From Chrysoporthe austroafricana (lineage: Eukaryota; Ascomycota; Sordariomycetes; Diaporthales; Cryphonectriaceae), in NCBI GenBank assembly GCA_001051155.2, contig JYIP02000007.1:932342-996341 (forward strand): DNA of 64,000 nucleotides, read 5' to 3'. The position numbers and the translations under genes were made by a program. The notes beneath the pieces were generated by a model. That model was not told the DNA's origin, ran no database searches, and worked only from the letters and a program-made list of their open reading frames with translations. Position 1 is the first letter of the stretch, and the number at the start of each line of letters is the position of its first letter. Of this stretch, positions 32,981-43,812 are shown one piece after another.

Positions 32981-34792
32981 ATGACAAAGGCCGGCAAGTG
33001 TGACTGCTGTAGGCAGCGTAAGGTGAAGGTGAGTGTCCAGCAAAGTGCACCAACGATATCTCCAAGAGTGTCTGATAGGCCGCCCTTCCTAGTGCGACGA
33101 GTTTCATCCGACTTGCGGTCCCTGCAAAAAGGTGGGACGAGAGTGTAAATACACTTACGGCCAAGTTTCGCAATTCGTCAACTACCACCATGCGAGCACA
33201 GCGACCGCAACATCTTCGCACTCGGGATCAGGAGGCTCCAAACGAGACTCAGACAAAAAACACAAGTCCAAAGACCAAGAGATGGTACTGAGTCTGAGGT
33301 CTTCAGAGAACTTGAAATCGGGCAACAATTTGATGCAAACTTTCAACCTCGTGCCTGCCAGCAAGGGAGAAAAGTCGATTGACAAGGCAAAAGTACGATC
33401 CGGAGGTGAAAATGCACTGCAAGCGAATGAGTCCCGGGCATCACTACTACCACTCTGGCTATCTTATCTGGAAAACGGATCTTCTGGAGAGTCATCTTTG
33501 TATTGTATGGGTGATTGGATGGATGTTGTCCAGAGATACATCGGAAGAGGCGAGGTCGTGGATGCCGCAGTGGTCGCTATCGTATCCGGGGCGAGTGCAT
33601 TCGCGAGCAGAGCGGAAGAAGACATTGCGATGGCCCACGAGTCGAATATCAACGCTTTGCGTGTGCTTCGGCTATCTCTCTCCAAGGATAATCAAGCGGA
33701 CGATTGCAGAAGGGCCTTGGTGGCTACGAAGCTTCTCTACATTGCTGAGGTACGTGATGGCCCTGGGTATCGATTTTAGAGTAGGAACAGGCTGACGGCC
33801 TCGCCCAGATTCTTATCAACCCGGAATCGTACGATCATCAGTACCACGTTGGAGGCTTGGTGAATATTTTGCGCCGGCTGTACTCACAAGATCACGGGTA
33901 TGATGAAACCATTCAGTCGATATACTATGGTCATTTTTTCACGGAGGCAAGTCAGCCAGTCTCTCTATGGCTCATAAGAGGCCGGATAACAGACCGAGAT
34001 TTTAACGCATGCCTCGAACAGATCACGTCCGCTATGTTCCGAGGAGATAGGTCAGCATTCGAGAAGACCGCATGGGCTGATATGCCAGCGCCCCAATTCG
34101 CCGAAAGCAGATGGCCTGGTTACGCAGCAGCCCTGAGAGTCACAATGCAGAGTTTCATGAGACTCGCCCGCCTGGTACACTTGACCCGACGAGTCCAGCA
34201 GAAGCCACATGATGAAAATCTACGCTCTGACGCCACTGGGCTCGCTACTCGGCTGTTAGGGAGCAGCATAGAGGCGTGGATCGGCGAACTGATGGGATCT
34301 GGGGCAATCTTGGTCGTTCCCTCCGCCTCTGAAGACCATTTGGTCGCTCACTCCTACCGCTTCCAGTCTCCACGACTGTATCAACTTATCGTGACCTTCT
34401 GGGCTGGTCGTACCATTCTCTGCGGCTGTATCCAGAGGCTTGCAGATACGGGTCGCCTTCCGTCTGCTCTCAGCCTTGCAGCTGCCCAGGAGACAGACAT
34501 TCAGAGCGCTCAAGCCATCGCCATGTGTGTTGACTATTGCCTGCAGATAGATACGACACTTCCCTGTGCTCAAATTGCGCATCTCCCTGCACTCAGAATA
34601 GCATTTGGAGCCTGGCAACGGCTCGGAGAACGAACTGTCGGGCACTCTAGCGAGTCAGAGGAGATGACGGTGTGGTGCTTGGGTATGCTGAACGTGATAG
34701 AGACGATGCTCTCGCTCCGCCTTTCCACACACGAAGAGTTGATTCGAAGGACTTCCTGCTTGTCAGGGGGGCCAGTATATGAGTCCGGGTGA
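32981..34792 (+). CDS. Zn2Cys6 fungal transcription factor
   Basis: Three exons: 32981-33028, 33093-33749 and 33809-34792, giving 562 residues. Introns are 64 bases (GTGAGT...CTAG) and 59 bases (GTACGT...CCAG). The N terminus carries a perfect binuclear cluster, C7-x2-C10-x6-C17-x6-C24-x2-C27-x6-C34, with the basic stretch RQRKVK between the second and third cysteines. The first intron falls just before the third cysteine, a common position in this family. A low-complexity linker (about 45-70) follows, then a long helical region consistent with a fungal-specific regulatory domain (VGGLVNILRRLY, LARLVHLTRRVQ, AGRTILCGCIQRLA). It is a nuclear sequence-specific regulator, targets unknown. The nearest genes, on the left across the gene-poor block and on the right a small membrane protein, do not form an evident pathway it would control. 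Confidence 0.88.
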
Positions 34793-36261
34793 GCAGTCTG
34801 AGTATAGCAAAGTTTAGGCATGGCTGGACCATGAGTGTGGTATTACGGACAGGCACCAAAAAATAGAAAAGAACAGACGAGAAAATGAAAAACGGGAGTA
34901 TACAGTACATTACAACTAAAATCTGGGACAGATAGCCCTGAAACATGATCTAAGAAGTTCTCCGAGAGGGATTGCGTCTGAGTCTCCAATTTTCGTAGAT
35001 ACTGTACCTACCGGCCTGATCACTGCATCATATGATTTACTTCGTAGTCCATGGATATCTAAATAAGCTCGGCCAGGACGTCGAGATGTTCTAATGCATA
35101 ACAAGAGCTTCCTTTGCGTTCACGGTCGTAGCCTGTCTGTCACACCCTTAGTATCGTAGATGCTCAAGTTTACCTTGGACGTCACCATCACAATAACCCG
35201 GATTAAGTTCGGGCTACACGTTTCTGCAAGCCTTCAGTTCCTCAGCCTCCCGCAGAGCTTCCACGGGATGGCCAATACTCTTTCCTAGCTCCGCAAAATG
35301 GCTAGAAACCCTTGAAAAACACAATTACCAAGAGACAAGGCGATGATTAGAATGTGTTTAGGTACCGCGTACAGTCCCGTTGCTATCAACGTGCCCATAT
35401 AAACAACTAGTCCTCATACCTAGTACCCGCCGTGTAGTCTACTTGGCCAAATTTGATGACCTCTTTCATGTCTGCGAATTTAAGCCTTGGGTAAGACACT
35501 CTGATGGGCTAATAGAAGAGCGGCGCTTGTTTTGAGGAGCAGGTCATGATGGTCTTTTTTCTTGGGGGAAAGGGGATTTCGGCTCGTCGTCGGGAAGCCT
35601 TTCGTGCTGAGCATGCCAGTCAGTGCAGCAGCTAGTAGTCTCTGCGTATGGCGAGAGTGGCCAAGTTTGGTCACGTCCAACAGAAGGGATTGTGGCCATG
35701 AGGGGCGACTTCAAGTGCTAGAGAAATAGAGAGGGCTCTCTTCTTTTCAACACCGGACATATACATCTAATTATTCTTTGTGGATACTTTAGGCTCTTGA
35801 GAACAGTAAGTTTAAGCGAGTTGAGCCACATGGACACAACGTCACGCGGCATTCTGGCATACCAGGGAGGGGTTTCCATTCCGCTGTCCTAATTCCACCT
35901 AGATCTACTATGGTGAGGTCTTGGCAGCGTTATTTTCCACGAAGAAGTGGATGTTGTGATACGGGGCTGTGCTGGTCATTGGTGATACGGCCATGCCCGG
36001 AAAAGTAATTAGTGGACAAACTGCCTTTCTGCCTAACAATCAACCTAATGTTCACAACTTAGCCTCGGTCCTGCAAAATCATGTGCTACGCCCTCCGTTC
36101 TGGCACACAACCTCTGTCCGATCTTACACCGGACGTGGCCCAGCACGAGTTCCACCAGTACACGCTCTCCTGTGCTTATACCACGCTTTTAAAGTGTCGC
36201 GGTCACAAAAGATACTGGCAAACGCTGCCCCCAATTATCGGTCTTATCTGCCAATTTCAAG
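34793..36261. other. Intergenic region
   Basis: No gene is supported. Small frames on the minus strand near 35480-35700 look weakly protein-like but lack domains and length. The last 200 bases precede the next ATG and probably carry its promoter and leader. Confidence 0.5.
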
Positions 36262-36747
36262 ATGATATCACAATCCACTGCTGCCTACCTCATCGGGTCT
36301 TACTTTACTGTCTTCGGCTTCGTCGTCATTTTCATTGTTGGCCGTGGTCGTCAAAAGCACCTGGGCGAGACTGTGTGGCATTTCGAATGGGTACCTGATG
36401 TGTTCAAGCGCGAGCTGTGTCTTAGGCCTCTCTATCCGGTCATGGTCATTCTGCCAGCCATCTTCTGGCCGGTTATTCTTTCGGGTATCCTCATTTATCT
36501 TGGTATTGGAGCACTGTATACAGCCTTGAAAGCCCTCTGCTCGCGCGATGGGGCTACGACATTATGCGGTTGGCCGATTGGCCGGCGCAAGGACGACAAG
36601 GCGTCGAATGGAGTCGACGTCGAAGCTGCACTCGTTCACCAGCAGCCCAAACCCGAGCCACAGCCAAAATCAAGCAGTGATCCGGAAGAGCCAGCAGCCA
36701 GACCGTCGTCTCTCTCAAGTCAACCCCCTCCTGTCTACTCGCGTTGA
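36262..36747 (+). CDS. Small membrane protein with two hydrophobic helices, unknown function
   Basis: Single exon, 161 residues from the ATG at 36262. Helix 1 spans about residues 8-27 (LIGSYFTVFGFVVIFIVG) and helix 2 about 58-82 (the VMVILPAIFWPVILSGILIY region). Between them is a charged stretch with WHFEWVPDVFKREL. The C-terminal third is disordered and Pro/Ser-rich, ending in QPPPVYSR; the PPxY core is a classical ligand of WW domains such as that of Rsp5-type ubiquitin ligases. I do not recognise the family. Coding is inferred from the ordered architecture and an ATG well placed ahead of the first helix. The frames overlapping on the same strand are shadows. Confidence 0.55.
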   Translation: MISQSTAAYLIGSYFTVFGFVVIFIVGRGRQKHLGETVWHFEWVPDVFKRELCLRPLYPVMVILPAIFWPVILSGILIYLGIGALYTALKALCSRDGATTLCGWPIGRRKDDKASNGVDVEAALVHQQPKPEPQPKSSSDPEEPAARPSSLSSQPPPVYSR

Positions 36748-37272
36748 AGACCATAATCGTAACGCATCAACCGATCCATAAGGGCAAGCGAGAGGCACCT
36801 ACAGCACCATAGAGAACGGGTTTCATGAGCTTGTACGCGTTTGAAGGAGGTTGAAAGGATGAGGTGGTTATCTAAGCCGGGAGGATAAACTATGGCTCAC
36901 AAAGACATTGTCTATCGGAGCTCAAAAATAGTGTGCGCGATACGTATTGGGATTCCAGTCAGCCTCTATGTGCTGGAAGTATTCATCACGGAATAAAACC
37001 TGGACTTGCGTCCAGTTGAGTGACAGTCGGAAGGCTACAGCACTCCACTCAACTACATTCATTTCATATCATTGCAAACCATATATTTACATGATGCCAA
37101 ATGCTAATACAGAAGAAGGTGTTTAAAGAAGCAAAACGGTTGCTCAACAGAGGGTTTGCGTACAAGTATGTACTCGCAGGCCAGAAAACTTAAGATCAGC
37201 GAGAAGATCTCCTTAAGCCACTACCAAACCCATTCGGTGTCTCAAGGCACGTGAACTCCGTAGATGAGGAGC
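36748..37272. other. Convergent intergenic region
   Basis: Just over 500 bases between the stop codons of the small membrane protein (+) and the secreted protein (-). Probably only 3' untranslated sequence; nothing else is seen. Confidence 0.55.
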
Positions 37273-38000
37273 CTAATCCAGGTTGAAAGCCGCCTTCGCC
37301 GCCGTCCAGTAAGTCTCTCGTCCTGGCTCGGAGGTGGCCCACGAAGAACCCATTCCATCACAGTTCGACATATACTCGTCGAACCACGCATCTGCATCGG
37401 TCTTCGACATGGAGCGCGCAGTGGCACACGCGGACTGACTGCTGTAGTACCAGGCGCCGGTGCCAAAGTTGTACTCGTTTGCAGTCACCAGATCCAGCAC
37501 TGTCGAAGCCGTCGGGTTCTTCGCCGCCAATTCGGAAAACGTGTTGGCGTAGTCGATGTTATACTCGGCTCCTTGCCTATATGCCAGTCAGCCCAAATAT
37601 TCTAGGAAACATATGAAAAGGAGAGGAGAGGGGAGGAGACTTACTCATTAGCCGTACCACGTCCTAGGTTAGCATCCTGGTTCGTGTTCTTCTTGTACTG
37701 CAGCTCGTTGGACTCATACGCGATGAGCGCGAGGATTCCCGCCTGCTCGACGCCCGTGGTGATGCTGTAGGTGCTCATCGACTCCGCCAGCAAGGGCCCA
37801 GCCACTTCTGCAGTCGTACACTCGTCGCCTCGGCCGGAGCAGGAGGTGGAGCTCGGCATGATGGCCTCGATGACGGCGGCCGCACCCCGCTTGGTCAGCG
37901 TGCGCGAGGGTTCCACGATGTCGCCTACAGCCCGGAGTGTGGGGCGGGCGAGGGTGGAACCCACAAGGGCGATGGCGGCGGCGAGGGTCTGCAGCTGCAT
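37273..38000 (-). CDS. Secreted protein with Kex2-type site, unknown function
   Basis: Two exons on the minus strand: 38000-37645 and 37576-37273, with a 68-base intron (donor GTAAGT, acceptor TATAG), giving 219 residues. The frame continues upstream, but the ATG at 38000 starts a typical signal peptide (MQLQTLAAAIALVGSTLA). A dibasic Lys37-Arg38 followed by Gly suggests Kex2 processing of a short propeptide. The mature part holds four cysteines (SCSGRGDEC, SACAT, SNCDG) that could form two disulfides. It also has the segment GVEQAGILALIAYES, which continues over the splice junction into GRGTANEQGAEYNIDYA. I have a general impression of similar fungal secreted proteins but cannot name a function. 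A TATA-like element lies about 140 bases upstream of the ATG. Confidence 0.75.
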
Positions 38001-41000
38001 TTTTGGGGAGACGATCGTGGTCGCGATACCGACTGGTGATCTTAAATTCTCGGCACGGTCGACAAATCTGAGAGGCTTGCTCTTGCCTTCGAATCCGCCA
38101 ACGTCAAACAAATCAAAAAAAGCTAATCCTGGCTTTCTTATATCGAAGGCTCGGGTCCTGATGCTTGAGAGACACAGTCCTTTGTGTGGGTATCGAAAGA
38201 ATGGGATTGTGTTCCTTGCTAAGCCGGTAGCAAGCACTTGAACGGTGACTCAAAGGAAGGACTGACTGAAGTGGGAATGGAAGAGACGAGCCGAACAACA
38301 ACGGGGCAGTAAAGCTTCAGAACTACGAGGCTCTTGATCCAGACGACAATGACGGAAGTGAAGAGGTGAGCCTCTTGTGGTGAATAAGTGGCTCACTTGA
38401 GCCTTTTGTCACCCCGCGCACAAGCCCCCTGCACATGCGCACACGCCCAGTTTTGCCCATGCTGTTGGTTCCTTGCCTTGGAGCTGTGTGCCCCAAGTCT
38501 CCAACTGCATGATCCGTTGGCGTTAAGGGCATCCTTCGGGCATCTTCATAAAAGGTGGTATTGCTATTGTGGACTCGCGCGAGGGGCCGAGTTGATCAGG
38601 ACGAATGGATCACGCTCAGAGAGTAGCCAAAAAGAAGGTGGGCGGCGCCTCTCAGGGGGAGGCTCCAAAACAGCTGGCCAATCACAGCCCGGCTGCCCCT
38701 GGGTGGCAGCGGCCTACGAAACGCGCAGGGGCCCCTAAAAAGGCAGGCTACAGGGCTCGCAGTGGCGATCGTTTGCTTGCCCCTGAAACATCCCGTCCAG
38801 GGGTCTGCATGCTGCCAGCATTTCGACTCCCGAGTGCAGGCAGGGCTTGCCCGTGAGGCCTCGCAGAGGGACTTAGTTGACTTCTCCACCGGTTGGCTGA
38901 CTGATGAGGGGTACGGTGCATTTATGCACGAGATATGGTTATTTGTGCTTATCAAGTGATCTGTACCCCGGGGTTCATCTGGTAGCTGTGGAGTTCTGGC
39001 CAGGCCGCTCTTACGCTGCGTAGACAACTTCCCACAACAACACAAATGGCTGAGGGCGTGCTTACTGCCACTCCTCAAATAGCACAGGCTGGTATGTTGG
39101 CGGCCGCCCCCTTCTAAGCCCGTATTGAAAATCAGCCACTTCGAGGCATCCTGATTCCTGACTCGAGTCCCTCATCCTTTACTGGGGGATAAATCTCAAG
39201 GAGGTGGCAAAGCGAACAAGTGGGCCGCGCAGACAGTCGTGACGACGAGGCCTTGCCGTGAAAAGCCTGCCCGAGTGAATCGATGAGAGGTCAGGATCGG
39301 GTTGAACCCTCGAATACTTCCCTGATCCTATGAGGATTCTCTGGTGGGATTTGTTGCCAGCTTGAATCGCTGCCATCGAATTAATGCGCTGAACAGAAGC
39401 TTACGCTGGCTCCGGCGACCGCTTTGAGAGTGCTCGGTTCTCCATCAATCTCGTAGGGTCTATCTACTCTTCCCAAGCCAATTCTCATTGCTAGGAGAAG
39501 AAGTGACCGAATCCCAATCCTGGCACCTACTCATTCAATACTTTCGCAGACTATTCAAGTGCACAGGATCTCAAGAAACTCCTGATCGCGTGGACCCCCT
39601 GATGCCCTGCTCGTTATCGATGGTGCATGGCTTGGTGCCGGTTTCGAACTGGAACACACCAGACATGACGAGACAATCCTTCTCAGCGGCGGGATCTCAG
39701 ACTCGTTGTTCTGGGGATTTCGAGTGATCTCATAGCGACATCTTCGTCACCGTTCAGAAAGATTACAAACTTGTAGGGACCGAATCTTTGCTCGAGACTT
39801 GTCACAACCCCGCAACATCGCAAGGCGAATCTCCCCACGGACTAGACGTCCGAGTGATGGTCAATCTAGCAGAGGACGTCTCGAGTATCTTTTAGTCAAG
39901 CAGAAACGACTGCAATTCGTACTGCTCCCCTCGCCCATATGACACCGCAGCAGCATCAATATATGAATGGGGGAACAACGGCCTCGCGGGCTGGGACTTC
40001 GTCTCAGAAGTGTCGCTGGCGGTGTAACAATAATAATATGTCGCTCCCTCTTCACTGTATCCTCGTGCAGACCACTGATCTCAGACTGTGCTAAGACATC
40101 CAAGTGGATTTGCTGGATGTGGAGATGATTGACTAGCCAGCAGCGAACACTATGGGGCTCTTATCGGAGCCAGGAGAGCCAAGCACAGCGGTGATGACCG
40201 GAAGAGAGCATATAGAGTGTGCTATTTTAAAGGCTCCGACTGAACTGCGGGCTGTGCTTCCATTTCCACATACGCCCTGGGGGCTCTTGTTACAACACGC
40301 ATCATAACTTGTGGATAGCAAAAGCTCATGACTGTTGTCGTGGCTCTTGTGGTGCAGGATGTCGAGTCGCAGATCTTGGTCAACAACGAACTCTGTAATT
40401 GCAGAGGTTGAGAGCAACGAGTCAGAGTTGACTGCAACCATAAAGAGCGTTCGAGAGCCATGGACTTCCTTGTTGCCGTGCACGTGGTATTTTCCTCAGC
40501 ACCCCAGCGGGCAAAGTCGCTCCTCGAGCCACCCAGAAGGTGGCAGAAAATCCTGAGCTGCGGCGAAGGATGACAGCGTCGGGAGGAATCACGTCTCCCT
40601 ATAATAGCATCCACGTCGAGGAGACCCAGCAAAGACCCCGGAATATTAAAGTCTGTAGGTCACGACATCGTGACCCGTGGTCTCAGGATTCGATCTATAA
40701 ATTACCAGGGCCGGAGGATTCAAGCAACATCCCATGAATATACACTCACTCGGCAGAAAGATCTGTATGTTCATTGAGGGGGATCTATAACACTGGGAAA
40801 TAACAGTACAGGCCTTTCGAGATGAACTTCATTTGTGTTCACAATCATTGGTTAGTATTCACTTCGAGCACATCCTTGTCACTTCTACTTGAACTATGGG
40901 GCGATGTAATGCTTACAGGATTCGGATTCATGTGGATTCATGCATATTCCTCAGGTATCTTCCGCCAACCGCCGACTGTCTCATATCTCTCTAGAAGTGG

Positions 41001-41482
41001 AGATAATAGAGTTGTAATTATCGAAGGCTTTGAGGATGGCCCCAAAAGCCTGAATCCTCATCAGCATTCTTTTAGAATGTAAAAAACATATTTACAGTTT
41101 CCTCATGCTTTCAGGTCTCCTTGCATGACTGTATTCCAGTAATAAATACGTGAGTGCTGCAGGTCCGGCGCTGTCCCCTCCGAGTGGCGAATCTGAGCGA
41201 GGAGCCGGTCTCCTTTCTCGGCGGCATCGGTGCGACGCACCTTTCAGTCAGCCACGACTTGCACTACGCGCGGCTCGGCGATTGCACTCCGATTGAGCGT
41301 GAAGAAGCAGATCCCGGCATCTGATACACCTCATCTCGTCTCGATTATCCACTCGGATGTTTCTTCAGCATCCATCCACTTTCGGATCTGGGCATCTCTT
41401 ACAACCTCGCCTAGGCGGCTGAACGAACAAGTCACCTGGACGCTCCTGCGTCATACGAGCTAATACCCAGGCCAGAACCACC
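38001..41482. other. Long intergenic region, 3.5 kb
   Basis: Promoter of the secreted-protein gene on the left and of the FAD oxidoreductase on the right. Overlapping minus-strand frames at 40133-40483 and 40222-40632 look faintly protein-like, but none has a start, domain or splice pattern that I can support. No tRNA or transposon was recognised. Confidence 0.5.
38137..38145 (-). promoter_or_regulatory. TATA-like element upstream of secreted-protein gene
   Basis: CGATATAAG on the minus strand, about 140 bases before the ATG at 38000. Position and strand fit a core promoter element of that gene. Prediction from motif only. Confidence 0.35.
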
Positions 41483-42760
41483 ATGGCCACCGACACCACC
41501 ATCCTAGGCACAGGAATAATCGGCCTCTCCACCGCCTACTACCTCGCGCGGCACCAGCCGCCCTCCACCATCCACCTCGTCGAGTCCGCTCCGGAGCTTT
41601 TCGCCTCCGCGTCCGGCTTCGCGGGCGGGTTCTTGGCGCGCGACTGGTTCGGGCCGGGGTCCGCCTCCCTCGCCGCGCTGAGCTTCGACGAGCACAGGCG
41701 GCTCGCGGACGCGCACGACGGCGCCGCGCGGTGGGCGTACCGGCGGAGCACGGCAGTGAGCTACACGCCCGTCTCCGAGAGGAAGGGTAGGAAGGGGGCG
41801 AGGGGCGAGGACTGGCTGAGGACCGGGGCGAGCCGGGCCACGGACGCGAACGGGAGGCGGGATGGGGAGGGTGCGGACGGGGGCCGTCGTGGTATCGCCC
41901 CGCCGTGGCTGAGGAGGGAGGATGGGGATGATGTCAGTGTCATCGGGGACGAGGGCACCACGGCGCAGCTTGACCCGCTGAGGCTGTGCCGGTTCCTGCT
42001 GGACGAGTGCGTCAAGCTGGGTGTGCACCTCCACCATCCCGCCAAGGCCGTGGCGGTGATGACGGACATCCGGAACGAGCTGTCGACCGTCAGGATAGCG
42101 GACTTGACGTCGGGCACGGAGAGTGACATCCCCTGCGCCAGGCTCATCATCACGGCCGGGGCGTGGTCCGCGCAGGTGTTCTCGGAGCTGTTCCCCAAGT
42201 CGGTCAGCAAGCTGCCCATCTCGAGCCTCGCCGGCCACTCGCTGGTGGTCAGGTCGCCGCGGTGGACGGAGAAGATGGAGGAGGCCGGGCTGGGTTGCCA
42301 CGCCGTGTTCGCCACGAGCAGGGCGGGATATTCGCCCGAGATTTTCTCGCGCGTGGGAGCGGAGATCTGGATCGGCGGGCTGAACTCGGCAGCCATACCG
42401 CTGCCCAAGGATCCTACGGAGAGCCGGATCGAGGCCGAGGCGATTGCTCAGATCAAGAAGACGGCGGTGCAGCTCCTCGGCCCCGCGGAGACTGCCGGAG
42501 TTGATGACCTGGAGGTCGTCAGGGAGGGCCTGTGTTTCCGCCCGGTCACGCCGTATGGCACTCCCATCATCTCGCGGGTGGATGATGGTCACCTCGGTGG
42601 CGGTATCACGACACGGCCTGACGCCGATGGTGGCGTGTTCCTTGCAGCCGGCCACGGGCCATGGGGGATCTCGCTCAGCCTGGGAACCGGCATTGTGATG
42701 GCGGAAATGGCGCAGGCGAGGAAATTGAGTGCGGATGTGAGTTCGCTGGTGATGTGGTGA
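41483..42760 (+). CDS. FAD-dependent oxidoreductase, Tda3-like (DAO fold)
   Basis: Single exon, 425 residues; the ATG at 41483 lies in a good fungal context (ACCACCATGG). The N terminus is a Rossmann dinucleotide fold with G9-x-G11-x-x-G14 in ILGTGIIGLSTAYYLA and an acidic residue ending strand 2 (HLVES). SASGFAGGFLARDWF and LSFDEHRRLAD follow, both characteristic of the Tda3-like group. LIITAGAWSAQVF is the second FAD-contact region. The C-terminal REGLCFRPVTPYGTPIIS and AAGHGPWGISLSLGTG match the DAO-family ending. A Gly/Arg-rich stretch at about 98-143 is a probable lineage-specific insertion. In yeast Tda3 is linked to endosome-to-Golgi transport; the reaction catalysed is not known. The very high GC content also leaves a long antisense frame open, which I regard as an artefact. 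Confidence 0.85.
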   Translation: MATDTTILGTGIIGLSTAYYLARHQPPSTIHLVESAPELFASASGFAGGFLARDWFGPGSASLAALSFDEHRRLADAHDGAARWAYRRSTAVSYTPVSERKGRKGARGEDWLRTGASRATDANGRRDGEGADGGRRGIAPPWLRREDGDDVSVIGDEGTTAQLDPLRLCRFLLDECVKLGVHLHHPAKAVAVMTDIRNELSTVRIADLTSGTESDIPCARLIITAGAWSAQVFSELFPKSVSKLPISSLAGHSLVVRSPRWTEKMEEAGLGCHAVFATSRAGYSPEIFSRVGAEIWIGGLNSAAIPLPKDPTESRIEAEAIAQIKKTAVQLLGPAETAGVDDLEVVREGLCFRPVTPYGTPIISRVDDGHLGGGITTRPDADGGVFLAAGHGPWGISLSLGTGIVMAEMAQARKLSADVSSLVMW

Positions 42761-43437
42761 GACCGCGAAAAAGACCCTCCCGCATAGGCGCGGCTGTGCC
42801 GAGTACGCAACGTGACAGCACAAGCTCGTGCATCCGTTGGCAGTTGCTCTACATACATTCCTACAACAGGACGGTGGGCATGAGGCGTTCCACGGACCGA
42901 TATAATAGTCACCTCGACTTCCGAGCTTTGGGGACTGGCTGCTGGCAGTGAAGTGTCACAGCTTTAATTTCGAGTGCCCTCTTCATCATTTGGGACAAGC
43001 AACACCAGCATGGGAGCATTCATAGCATCTACCATTGAGGCCGGGTTTTGCAGCAACAAATTCTCTGTGTGAACCCCCTCATATCTATATCACGTCTTTC
43101 TCCAGCCGACCAATCTCAGTGGTAATGCGAGGCCTTCTGGACGGGTGACACCGGTGAAGGCGGTTCTCACCCTTACTTAGGTGCTAGAACTCTGCTCAGT
43201 GGTCCAGTTTAGTGTTGGATAGAAACATCTTCGAGACCTTGTTCCTCAGAGTGTGCCACGATGAGACGACTGCACATACAGTATATTCGACTGGGACGGC
43301 ATCGTGGTGAGACCGGTCACATACCCCAAGGTGTTGAGATATCCTTACGGAATGCAGTGTAGTGACAGCGCCTTGCCGTAGCTTTGACAAGCCTGACTTA
43401 GCAGCAGGTGCAGCTCACATGATCCAGCGTCAAGGAA

Positions 43438-43812
43438 TCACACTCCATCGTTCGCGAGTACCGTCACCCCGATAGTTACGCCGTGCTCTGGGGACAGCGT
43501 TGACAGCAGTGGGGGACCCCGGATGGTCTGCCTATCTGCTAGTATGGTGTAATTCACGAAGAACATCAACGAATGGATCGATAGAGGGAACGGAAATCGG
43601 TTCTGCAGATGCCGCCAAGCACTTCGTGGGCGACAATCTCTCGCGGTTCCCAAGTGCTGGGTGGTTTGAGCCGCCGTGTAATGGTGGCCGGATGAGACGA
43701 AAGGTGTGACTGATCTCGCAACGGGCGGCTGACCCGGTCTCTCGGCTCTAGCCTGCCCAATCACGCTCGAGATCACCCAGAGAGCCAGGAGGCGTAACGT
43801 GCTGGTGGTCAT
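43438..43812 (-). CDS. Weak candidate: small protein with signal-peptide-like N terminus
   Basis: A 124-residue frame from the ATG at 43812 begins MTTSTLRLLALWVISSVIGQ, which resembles a signal peptide with possible cleavage after QARA. The remainder is basic, has a single cysteine and shows no domain; residue composition is not clearly that of a real protein. It could equally be chance. Low confidence. Confidence 0.2.
   Translation of the reverse strand: MTTSTLRLLALWVISSVIGQARAERPGQPPVARSVTPFVSSGHHYTAAQTTQHLGTARDCRPRSAWRHLQNRFPFPLSIHSLMFFVNYTILADRQTIRGPPLLSTLSPEHGVTIGVTVLANDGV

Noticed and set aside
35480..35703. Small minus-strand frames, one of 51 codons from an ATG
   Set aside because: Too short and without a signal peptide or domain; cannot be told from chance.
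41504..42823. 439-codon open frame antisense to the FAD oxidoreductase
   Set aside because: Arg/Pro/Ala-rich without motifs. The sense strand has a clear Rossmann fold and DAO-family ending.
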